This document shows, piece after piece, positions 8,543 through 15,612 of a DNA stretch of 44,032 bases (the first letter of the stretch is position 1; every line of letters starts with the position of its first letter). The DNA comes from Ponticaulis sp. GTDB taxonomy: Bacteria; Pseudomonadota; Alphaproteobacteria; Caulobacterales; Hyphomonadaceae. A program made the position numbers and the translations under genes. The notes beneath the pieces were generated by a model. The model saw only the letters and a list, made by a program, of their open reading frames with translations. It had not been told where the DNA came from and made no database searches. The DNA lies in assembly GCA_002701295.1 (NCBI GenBank), contig NZUJ01000111.1, positions 1 through 44,032 of the forward strand, in the 5' to 3' direction.

Positions 8543-9859
8543 CTATTCGGTGGTCTTCTTCGTTGTCCGCGACCGTGTCGTTGTGGTCGGTGTTGGCGAA
8601 GACGGCGATCGTCCGGACCATTGGTCCAGCTTGCGCCCTGCCCATTCGCGGCCACCAAGACCAAAGGCCAGCGCACCTCCGACACCAATTACGACAGCAA
8701 TCGCAATGGCCAGATATTCAACAATCCGGATCACAAATGTACCGTCTGTCGGGTCAAGCCGCATGGCTGAAATACCGATGATCGTGAAGAAGATCAGAAT
8801 TGTGTACTTCACCACCTTGGCGGCAATATCGGATGCACCTGTTCCGGCCGCATCGAGAATGCGTCCCGCGGCGTTTGAGAAAATGAAACCAGCAATGATG
8901 ATGACAATGCCAAACAGGATCTCGCCGCCCTGTTCAATGATGATCGACACAAATTCCGAGAGTACCGCGAAGCCGATAACCTCTGCGGCTTCCACCGCGC
9001 CGATGAGCAGAATGGCAATTGTCACGATCGTGGAAACCGCTTTGGTCGCCGTGAGTCCGTTCTCTGCTTTTGGCTCCAGAAGTCCGAGTTTGGAAATGTA
9101 AGCATCAAAGCCAAACTGTGGCAGGACGCGCTCAATCAGCATGGCAACAAACCGAGCGATAAAGAACGCAATAGCGAGGATCAACAGCGCCACGAAAATG
9201 CGTGGAATCGCCTCCAGAATAGAGGTCAGCATCATCGAGACCGGTACGGTGATCGAGTCGATCGCCAGGGCTTCGACACTGGCGAGCACGACCGGAATAG
9301 CGATCAGAGTGAAGGCGATCCACCCAATAGCAGATGACACCGGGTTAGATACGGTTGGCGTATTTGCGTCGGTGTCGTTAGGCTTTTCTACGAGGCCGGT
9401 TGTGTAACTATCCAGGCCAATAGCCGTGAGTACACTCTCGACGAGCTTGCGAACCACCGCTGCCAGCAGAAGCCCCAGTCCAAGAATGAAGATTGCAGCG
9501 ATCACATTCGGCAGATAGGTGAGAATCTCGCCCCACATCGCCTCAACCGGCTGAATGACGCTACTTAATCCAACGACGGAAAGCGCAATCGCGATGACGA
9601 AAAGGAACAGGAGATAGAATAGTACCTCACCAATCGCGTGGCCGATGCTCTCCTCTCCTGGCACATTGTCGTCATTAACTTTTTTCATGAATGGGAGTTT
9701 GTCGATGCCAGATCCGATCAGGCTCGCGACGAATTTACATATAAAAAAACCGACCACGAGAATCAGGCCGGCTGCAACAATCATGAAGACCCAGGCGAGG
9801 CTTGCCGCCAGTCCTTCATTGCTTGTGAAATTATGAGCGAAATTGAGATATGGTTCCAT
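8543..9859 (-). CDS. Mechanosensitive ion channel family protein (conserved TM-helix repeats)
   Basis: 438 residues, almost wholly hydrophobic helices. Repeated units of the type LPNVIAAIFILGLGLLLAAVVRKLVESVLTAIGLD and IPRIFVALLILAIAFFIARFVAMLIERVLPQFGFD are the 'conserved TM helix' seen in MscS-like and related membrane proteins; at least three copies are visible. There is no soluble MscS beta-domain after the last helix. Instead the protein ends in a Ser/Thr/Pro/Arg-rich tail (SPSSPTPTTTTRSRTTKKTTE). It is therefore a variant, and whether it gates a pore is inference. It is a single gene, convergent with creD. Confidence 0.8.
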   Translation of the reverse strand: MEPYLNFAHNFTSNEGLAASLAWVFMIVAAGLILVVGFFICKFVASLIGSGIDKLPFMKKVNDDNVPGEESIGHAIGEVLFYLLFLFVIAIALSVVGLSSVIQPVEAMWGEILTYLPNVIAAIFILGLGLLLAAVVRKLVESVLTAIGLDSYTTGLVEKPNDTDANTPTVSNPVSSAIGWIAFTLIAIPVVLASVEALAIDSITVPVSMMLTSILEAIPRIFVALLILAIAFFIARFVAMLIERVLPQFGFDAYISKLGLLEPKAENGLTATKAVSTIVTIAILLIGAVEAAEVIGFAVLSEFVSIIIEQGGEILFGIVIIIAGFIFSNAAGRILDAAGTGASDIAAKVVKYTILIFFTIIGISAMRLDPTDGTFVIRIVEYLAIAIAVVIGVGGALAFGLGGREWAGRKLDQWSGRSPSSPTPTTTTRSRTTKKTTE

Positions 9860-9958
9860 ATTGAAGCCCCCTTTTGTCGTTGAATCGGATGGTCTGGCCC
9901 ATCAAATCAACGGAGGCCGCGAGGTGTGGTTCCAAAAAATTCAGAAATCGTTCGAACT

Positions 9959-10858
9959 TTAGAGGTCGGCGGGCACGAATGGTTTGTCGGGCGCAGATCC
10001 GAGCTCATAACTGACATAATTTCGAAGCTGTTCTGTGACTTTCTGGACATCACCCGTCAGCGTCTCAGGCAGGATTAACGGTCCACAGGTGATTTCAAAA
10101 GCCGATCCCGTCTTGTTCAGCAACTCATAAAACAGCGTGATGTCTCGCAATTCTCCATTGAGCCTGGACAGGGCGTAGTAAAGCGTCGAGTTCCGCGCAT
10201 TGAGATTCATCGGCAAAATTGGGCATTTCTGTTTTCGCGCCAGGGAAACCACCGTCGAAAACCAGTCTTTCTCAGTCAGCTTGCCGTTCTCCATGTTGGC
10301 AAGTTTGCCCGACGGAAAGATGATGACGCATTGCTCGCGCTCAAAAGCGTCTTTGGCGCGTCGTAGCGTTTCCTTGGTTTTTGCAGCAGAGCGTTTGTCC
10401 ATAACCCATTCGACCGGGATGATCGTATCTGCAAACCCTTCGCTCACGCGTATCGCATCTGCATTGGCAAAAAACAGAAGGTCAGATCGCACCTGTTTCA
10501 CCGCTTCCCAGACGGCCACACCGTCAGCCAGACCCGTCGGGTGATTGGCGGCAATAATGAGTCGTCCCGATGATGGAATGCGCTCAAGGTGATGCGTGGT
10601 CAGCTTGAAGGCCAGTCGCGTCGCCAGATGATCGAAGGAATCCGCGCCGGGGAGTTGCTCTACCAGGTCGGCCATTTCAACCGCGCGCTTATAGCCCAGC
10701 ATTCTGTAAAGAACCGGACGGATAATCGGCCAGGTCCAGTGACTGACGAAACTCGGACACCTCTCCTCGATCAGAACATCGACGATATGCGCGTCATCGC
10801 GCTCCTCGTCCGGGAGGAACAGAGCCGTACCATCTGATAGAGTTTCTTCAGTCGTCAT
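9959..10858 (-). CDS. PlsC/GPAT-like glycerophospholipid acyltransferase
   Basis: 299 residues. The acyltransferase motif is AANHPTGLADG, with His106 and Asp112. This gives H-x5-D spacing, seen in some GPAT-like relatives, instead of the H-x4-D of PlsC. A second motif, IIFPSGKLAN at 179-188, stands where PlsC has FPEGTRS. It probably transfers an acyl chain to a (lyso)glycerophosphate at the cytosolic face of the inner membrane; no clear membrane helix is seen. The substrate is uncertain. No strong ribosome-binding site precedes the ATG at 10858. The gene is transcribed away from a 456-bp gap. Confidence 0.75.
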   Translation of the reverse strand: MTTEETLSDGTALFLPDEERDDAHIVDVLIEERCPSFVSHWTWPIIRPVLYRMLGYKRAVEMADLVEQLPGADSFDHLATRLAFKLTTHHLERIPSSGRLIIAANHPTGLADGVAVWEAVKQVRSDLLFFANADAIRVSEGFADTIIPVEWVMDKRSAAKTKETLRRAKDAFEREQCVIIFPSGKLANMENGKLTEKDWFSTVVSLARKQKCPILPMNLNARNSTLYYALSRLNGELRDITLFYELLNKTGSAFEITCGPLILPETLTGDVQKVTEQLRNYVSYELGSAPDKPFVPADL

Positions 10859-11314
10859 CGAAGGTGTTTAACCCGGATACACGGTCCAGAGAAGGGCGAA
10901 ACACGCCAGCAAACACTGCGATATGGTAAATCGATTCGTTAACCGAAGCCGGTTTTGTCCGAAATTGTTAATCCGATAGTCGGGTACAATGAGTAAGGAA
11001 TTTCAGAGAAACCCTTAACGCGCCCATACAAGCGCTAAAGCCCCCTGACACTTCATTTCGATCCTGAAACATTCTTCCAGCCCTAAAAATAGGCCGTTTC
11101 CGCAGGACTTTTCTCGCTTTCGCAGGCCCGACAGGGAATTTTCGTTTCGCCTTCGCAATGGTTTTGACCGAAAATTTCAGAAATTTCGTTCATAAATTTT
11201 TTCGCCGATCGAGCCTGTTTTGAAAGTTAAATTTACCTTTGAGAAAGAACCATGACGTATTTTTTGCGGCACGAGAGAGGGCCAGGCTGGCCGGGCGGAA
11301 TATGGGGATAACAG
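10859..11314. other. 456-bp intergenic region between divergent genes
   Basis: No open reading frame is convincing here. Isolated TTAAC motifs at 10868, 10939 and 11015 resemble CtrA half-sites of alphaproteobacteria, but none forms a clean TTAA-N7-TTAA pair. From about 11160 to 11230 the DNA is AT-rich with repeated AAATTT blocks, plausible as a promoter or long leader for the response regulator gene. Confidence 0.5.
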
Positions 11315-11740
11315 ATGAAAGTCCTGTGGATTGAAGACCACATACGTGCGCAGGAAATGCTCATGGTCGCGGCGACGAAAGCTGCGCGCCAGCGTCTGCA
11401 GCTCGATCTGGTGCTCGCAGCAAATCTGATGGAGGCTGAGCGCCGTCTCCGTTTTGAGCGTTTTGATCTGGTAGTTCTGGACCTGAGACTTCCAGATAGC
11501 ATCGACGAAACCATGACTTTGACACGCGTTGCCAGCATGGGTCGTTTCCGTATGGCTGTCGTTTCAGCGAGCGAAAACCGAGATGCTGTTGCTAAGGCAG
11601 CAATTGCTGCTGGATGTGATTGTGCTCCAGAGGCCGTTGCGAAAGAAGACCTTCCATTCAATCGCTTTATCCAGCGTCCTGAAGAGTTCTACGACTTCCT
11701 TCTAAGCCTGTTGCCGCAGAAAACGACAGAAGCGGCTTAA
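11315..11740 (+). CDS. Single-domain response regulator (receiver only)
   Basis: 141 residues, all receiver domain: acidic pocket Glu7/Asp8 (WIEDH), phospho-acceptor Asp56 (VVLDLRLPDS), switch Ser84/Ser86 (VVSAS) and Lys110 (AKED). There is no output domain, so it should work by protein-protein contact or as a phosphate relay or sink. A histidine kinase is not encoded nearby. TGGGGATAACAG before the ATG serves as ribosome-binding site. The gene is monocistronic: a long AT-rich leader precedes it and a terminator follows at 11772. The short C-terminus ends LLPQKTTEAA. Confidence 0.85.
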   Translation: MKVLWIEDHIRAQEMLMVAATKAARQRLQLDLVLAANLMEAERRLRFERFDLVVLDLRLPDSIDETMTLTRVASMGRFRMAVVSASENRDAVAKAAIAAGCDCAPEAVAKEDLPFNRFIQRPEEFYDFLLSLLPQKTTEAA

Positions 11741-11771
11741 ACCCGCTTTTCCAGAAATAGACGACATTCTG

Positions 11772-11795
11772 AACCCGGCGCATCCGCCGGGTTTT
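11772..11795 (+). terminator. Rho-independent terminator, response regulator gene
   Basis: Stem AACCCGGCG/CGCCGGGTT (9 bp), loop CATC, followed by TTTT-type tail. Confidence 0.88.
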
Positions 11796-11905
11796 GTGTG
11801 TCTGCGGCCCGTCGCAAACCAGATTATCGTTTTCTTTTTTGACCTTTCGGGTCCGGCCACATAAGTGAGGACAGTCGCTTTCAATGACTGCCGGGGTTAC
11901 CGAAC

Positions 11906-12517
11906 ATGGAAGATCTGCTCGCTGCGCGTGGCTCGATGATTTTTCTCGCCGCGAATGTGGTGCTGAGCCTGTTTGCCTTTCAGAACCGGGACTTTCTGAA
12001 TTGGGGCATACTTCATACCGGCGCCGTTTTCCGCGGTCAGGAATGGCACCGCGTTCTGACTGCAGGGTTTCTGCACGCCGACCCGATGCACCTTCTGTTC
12101 AATATGGTCACGCTGTTCTTCTTTGGGCCAACAGTTGAAGGCATCATCGGCAGCCAGAATTTCTTCATTGTCTATCTGGCAGCCCTTTTGGGTGGAAACC
12201 TGTTTGCGCTATTCAGGCACAGGAATGACATAAACTATTCCGCTCTGGGGGCGTCTGGCGCCATTTCTGGGATCCTGTTTAGTTTCTGTCTCTTTACACC
12301 ATTTTCGATGATTATCGTATTTGTCGTGCCTGTACCTGCAATTCTCTATGCAATCCTGTTCATTCTCTATTCCATCTACGGCATGGGTGCGAACAACGAC
12401 AATATTGGTCATGATGCGCACCTCTCCGGCGCGATCATCGGCGTGCTGACAACGATCCTTCTCGTCCCGGCATCGCTTCAATACTTCCTCAGCCAGATTT
12501 CGAGGTTCCTTGGCTAA
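11906..12517 (+). CDS. Rhomboid family intramembrane serine protease
   Basis: 203 residues, six or so membrane helices. The catalytic serine is Ser117 in GASGAISG, and the partner histidine is His172 in AHLSGAIIG. The HLLFN motif (His62, Asn66) that stabilises the oxyanion is present. It would cleave membrane-spanning substrates within the bilayer; natural substrates are unknown. The ATG at 11906 begins the family-like N-terminus; an overlapping frame at 11884 is unrelated. The stop codon directly abuts the zapE start, so the pair is probably one transcript. Confidence 0.92.
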   Translation: MEDLLAARGSMIFLAANVVLSLFAFQNRDFLNWGILHTGAVFRGQEWHRVLTAGFLHADPMHLLFNMVTLFFFGPTVEGIIGSQNFFIVYLAALLGGNLFALFRHRNDINYSALGASGAISGILFSFCLFTPFSMIIVFVVPVPAILYAILFILYSIYGMGANNDNIGHDAHLSGAIIGVLTTILLVPASLQYFLSQISRFLG

Positions 12518-13645
12518 ATGGGCGATCTCCTCAACCGATATCAAGCCAAACTCGATGCAGGACAGATAGAGCCTGACGCAGGCCAGGCCGAAGTCGCGAG
12601 CCTGCTGGACGATCTCGAAAACCGTCTTGAAAACCGCAAGGACGGCGGCTGGTTCTCCAAACCGGAGGCCATCAAGGGGCTTTATCTCTGGGGCGGTGTC
12701 GGGCGCGGCAAATCCATGCTCATGGACCTGTTCTTTTCAACGGTTCAGGTCGAACACAAGCGTCGGGTGCACTTTCATGATTTCATGCAGGAAACCCATG
12801 CCTTCATCAATGACTGGAAGAAGCTGAGCTCAAAAGACCGCCGCGCGACAGGCTGGGCCGTCAAAGGCGGTGATGACGACCCGATTCCGCCTGCCGCAAA
12901 AAAGATCGCGGCAACTGCAGAGCTCCTCTGCTTTGACGAGTTTCAGGTAACCGACATCGCCGATGCCATGCTGCTCGGTCGTCTGTTCGATCATCTGCTT
13001 GATCGCCGCGTAACAGTGGTCGCGACGTCCAATCGCCATCCGGACGACCTCTACAAGAATGGTCTAAACCGCCAGCTTTTCCTGCCCTTCATTGAGCATC
13101 TGAAAGCCACCCATGACATTCATGAAATCCGCTCAGAACGGGACTACCGGCTGGAACGGCTGACGTCCGCGCCAGTCTATTATTCGCCGCTTGGTCCGGC
13201 GGCTGATCAGGCCATGCAGGCCGCATGGGACAGGCTCACAACTTGCGCTGAGCCTCACCAGACCCACATCACTGTACAGGGACGAGAAGTCACCATACCT
13301 GCTGTTGCGGCGGGTGTGGTTCGCATGAGTTTTGATGAGCTGTGCAACCGGCCACTCGGCCCGGCTGACTATCTGGCTCTTGCGCGCAACTTCGACACCT
13401 TCCTCATCGAAAACGTGCCAAAACTCCAACCCGAAAACAGGAACGCCGCCCGCCGATTCGTGACGCTGATTGATGCGCTGTATGAGGCGAAGACCAAGGT
13501 GCTAATCTCCGCTGAAGCTGAACCCAATGACCTCTATGTCAGCGGTGATGGTGCGTTTGAATTTGAACGCACCTCTTCACGCCTGTTCGAGATGCAGAGC
13601 GAAGACTATCTGGCCGCGGAGCGTGTCGTCTCCGAGGACGACTAG
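12518..13645 (+). CDS. zapE: Cell division protein ZapE (AFG1-like ATPase)
   Basis: 375 residues. Walker A is GGVGRGKS (59-66), Walker B LLCFDEF (Asp140, Glu141), followed by QVTDIADAMLLGRL and a sensor region TSNRHPDDLYKNGLNR, all typical of ZapE/Afg1. In E. coli ZapE binds the Z-ring under stress and low oxygen; the mitochondrial relative Afg1 aids respiratory-complex quality control. The length is close to the family norm. The ATG follows the rhomboid stop with no gap, so translation is likely coupled. It ends 3 bp before a convergent gene with no terminator in between. Confidence 0.93.
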   Translation: MGDLLNRYQAKLDAGQIEPDAGQAEVASLLDDLENRLENRKDGGWFSKPEAIKGLYLWGGVGRGKSMLMDLFFSTVQVEHKRRVHFHDFMQETHAFINDWKKLSSKDRRATGWAVKGGDDDPIPPAAKKIAATAELLCFDEFQVTDIADAMLLGRLFDHLLDRRVTVVATSNRHPDDLYKNGLNRQLFLPFIEHLKATHDIHEIRSERDYRLERLTSAPVYYSPLGPAADQAMQAAWDRLTTCAEPHQTHITVQGREVTIPAVAAGVVRMSFDELCNRPLGPADYLALARNFDTFLIENVPKLQPENRNAARRFVTLIDALYEAKTKVLISAEAEPNDLYVSGDGAFEFERTSSRLFEMQSEDYLAAERVVSEDD

Positions 13646-13648
13646 CCG

Positions 13649-14371
13649 CTACTCTGCCAGCTGGCCCGCCAGAAACACTGTCAGTCGATCTGCCATTTTC
13701 TCTACACCTTCCACCGTAGGGTGAAGCCCATCCAGCATGAGGAGATCAGGTTCATCCCACACACCGCGCATGAACCCCTCATAAAGCGGCACATCATAGG
13801 CCTCAGCCAGGTCTGGATAGAGTTTCGCGTAACCCGGCTGCAGCATTTCATAGGTTTCGGGCCAGCGCGGCTCGAGGCCTGCCAGCACCACAGAAATACC
13901 ATCCGCCTGCGCCCGTTCGATAATGGCTTCGAGGTTTTCCTGAGCCACCTCGGCCGGAAAACCGCTGAGAAAGTCGTTCGCGCCCAGTGCAATCACCAGA
14001 ATATCCGGATCAGCTGACGAAACGCTCCAGTCATAACGGGCAAGCCCCATAGCCGTCGTGTCACCGGATACGCCCGCATTCACCAGCTTCACACTGAGAC
14101 CGTTCGATTTCAGTCGACGCTCAATGACGGCGGGCAGAGCTTCTGATTGCGCCAGATTATACCCGGCGGTCAGGCTGTCGCCGAGGATGACAATTGTTTT
14201 CGTCTCGCTCATCGCGTCCTCTACAGGCTCAACCCGGACCAGTATCTCGTCTGTGGCGTCTGAAGCGACCGTCGGGGTCTGCGCATTGTCTGAGACCTCG
14301 GACGAACACGCTGAAAGAAAGCACCCGAACACCAAAGCTACACAGAACGACCTCATTTCAACCACTGTCAC
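13649..14371 (-). CDS. TesA-like SGNH/GDSL esterase (arylesterase/lysophospholipase), lipoprotein
   Basis: 240 residues from a GTG start. All four SGNH blocks are present: GDSL with Ser66, Gly103 in SGDT, Asn132 in GAND and the DGLHP dyad Asp214/His217. A signal peptide with lipobox LSAC (Cys22) places it in the periplasm, like E. coli TesA. The GTG overlaps the stop of the upstream thioesterase by 4 bp (GTGA), favouring coupled translation. An ATG five codons later (14356) is the alternative. It probably hydrolyses acyl-ester or thioester bonds of small lipids. The neighbouring YbbA-YbbP-like genes support the TesA assignment. Confidence 0.88.
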   Translation of the reverse strand: MTVVEMRSFCVALVFGCFLSACSSEVSDNAQTPTVASDATDEILVRVEPVEDAMSETKTIVILGDSLTAGYNLAQSEALPAVIERRLKSNGLSVKLVNAGVSGDTTAMGLARYDWSVSSADPDILVIALGANDFLSGFPAEVAQENLEAIIERAQADGISVVLAGLEPRWPETYEMLQPGYAKLYPDLAEAYDVPLYEGFMRGVWDEPDLLMLDGLHPTVEGVEKMADRLTVFLAGQLAE

Positions 14372-14817
14372 CCCTGCTTCGCCTGATCAGAATGATAGGA
14401 AGACGGGACCGTGAAGGTCACCGTCGCGCGGCTGGCCGGCACAGTCATGTTCTCTTCGCGGACATCCACTTCGGCAACGGCAAACCGTTTTCCGAGCTTG
14501 ATGAGCTGCCCCGTCGCAATCACATCCCCCGCCTTGCACGGATTCAGGAAATTAATGTTGAGGCTCGACGTCACCGCTCCGGGCACAATGCCGAGCCGTG
14601 TGAACACAGCGATATATGTCGCCGTATCAGCCAGCGACATTTGCAGCGGCCCCGCAATCACACCGCCCGGACGCAGATAGTCATCCCGATAGGCGAGCCG
14701 CAGCTTGCACCAGTCTTCACGCACCTCTTCGACCGCGATACCCGGGCCCTCACCTCCGCGCGAAAACGCCGCCGCAAGAAAAGTGTTGATCTCTTCTGCC
14801 GAAACCTTCGACGTCAT
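14368..14817 (-). CDS. PaaI-type hotdog thioesterase
   Basis: 149 residues from the ATG at 14817, chosen because GGGAGG stands 5 bp ahead; the longer frame begins at 14847. The central part, RPGGVIAGPLQMSLADTATYIAVFTRLG, is the hotdog helix with the catalytic Asp, followed by TSSLNINFLNPCKAGDVIATGQLIKLGKR, as in PaaI/YbgC-like acyl-CoA thioesterases. The substrate is probably an acyl- or aryl-CoA in the cytosol. Its last 4 bp overlap the TesA-like gene, so a cytosolic and a periplasmic hydrolase of different folds share one transcript. Confidence 0.88.
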   Translation of the reverse strand: MTSKVSAEEINTFLAAAFSRGGEGPGIAVEEVREDWCKLRLAYRDDYLRPGGVIAGPLQMSLADTATYIAVFTRLGIVPGAVTSSLNINFLNPCKAGDVIATGQLIKLGKRFAVAEVDVREENMTVPASRATVTFTVPSSYHSDQAKQG

Positions 14818-14943
14818 AGTGCCTCCCTGACTGGATTGTGACCACATGACCGGGTCTAGTTATTCATTATTGCGCTCTGAGGTCTATATCCCTTCTTGAG
14901 CACACGATAACGTCAGCCCATCCCAATGGGACAGGAGCCATCA

Positions 14944-15612
14944 GTGACATCCGTTCTCGACCTTGAAAATGTCAGCCTGACCCTCCCCGCGCAGTCCGGG
15001 CCTGTCGATATTCTGCGCGGCGTCAGCCTGAGCGTGACGGCGGGTGAATGCGTCGCCATTGTTGGCCCCTCCGGTTCTGGCAAATCCTCGCTCATATCTG
15101 TTGCTGCGGGCCTTGAACGGGCGACCAGCGGCACAGTGACCCTTTTGGGAACTGGCCTTGGCGACCAGAGCGAAGACCAACTCGCCCGACTTCGGCGTGG
15201 AAAGGTCAGCCTCGTCTTTCAGAGCTTTCATCTCCTGCCAACAATGACCGCGCTCGACAATGTGCGCGTACCGCTCGAAATCGCCGGCGCAGACAATATT
15301 CTCACCCGATCGGAAACGCTTCTGCGGGATGTCGGGCTTGGCGACCGGATGGATCATTATCCTGGTCAGCTCTCTGGCGGAGAACGCCAACGCGTTGCCG
15401 TCGCACGTGCACTTGCCTGCGACCCAAAACTGGTTTTTGCCGACGAACCCACAGGAAATCTCGACAGCGAAACCGGGCGTGGCGTAGCCGATAAGCTCTT
15501 CTCCATTGTGCAGGAACAGGGCGCTTCTCTGGTTCTCGTGACCCATGATCTCGCGCTCGCTGAACGCGCTGACCGCGTCCTCACCATGCAGAATGGACAC
15601 CTCCTCACGTGA
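14944..15612 (+). CDS. ABC transporter ATP-binding protein, YbbA/LolD-like
   Basis: 222 residues from GTG 14944, which has an AGGAG site 6 bp ahead; an in-frame ATG at 14926 lacks one. Walker A GPSGSGKS, the Q-loop VFQSFHLLPTMTALDNV, signature LSGGERQR and Walker B LVFADEPTGNLDS are all present. The PTGNLD form marks the LolD/MacB/YbbA group that powers FtsX-type permeases. It overlaps the permease gene by 4 bp (GTGA). Pairing with a YbbP-like permease and divergence from a TesA-like gene mirror E. coli ybbA-ybbP. Cargo is unknown; roles in lipid or lipoprotein handling are inference. Confidence 0.9.
   Translation: MTSVLDLENVSLTLPAQSGPVDILRGVSLSVTAGECVAIVGPSGSGKSSLISVAAGLERATSGTVTLLGTGLGDQSEDQLARLRRGKVSLVFQSFHLLPTMTALDNVRVPLEIAGADNILTRSETLLRDVGLGDRMDHYPGQLSGGERQRVAVARALACDPKLVFADEPTGNLDSETGRGVADKLFSIVQEQGASLVLVTHDLALAERADRVLTMQNGHLLT

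Noticed and set aside
8550-9101. 183-codon plus-strand frame
   Set aside because: Antisense to the mechanosensitive-type gene; low-complexity Ala/Ile/Met/Ser/Thr content reflects the reversed helices.
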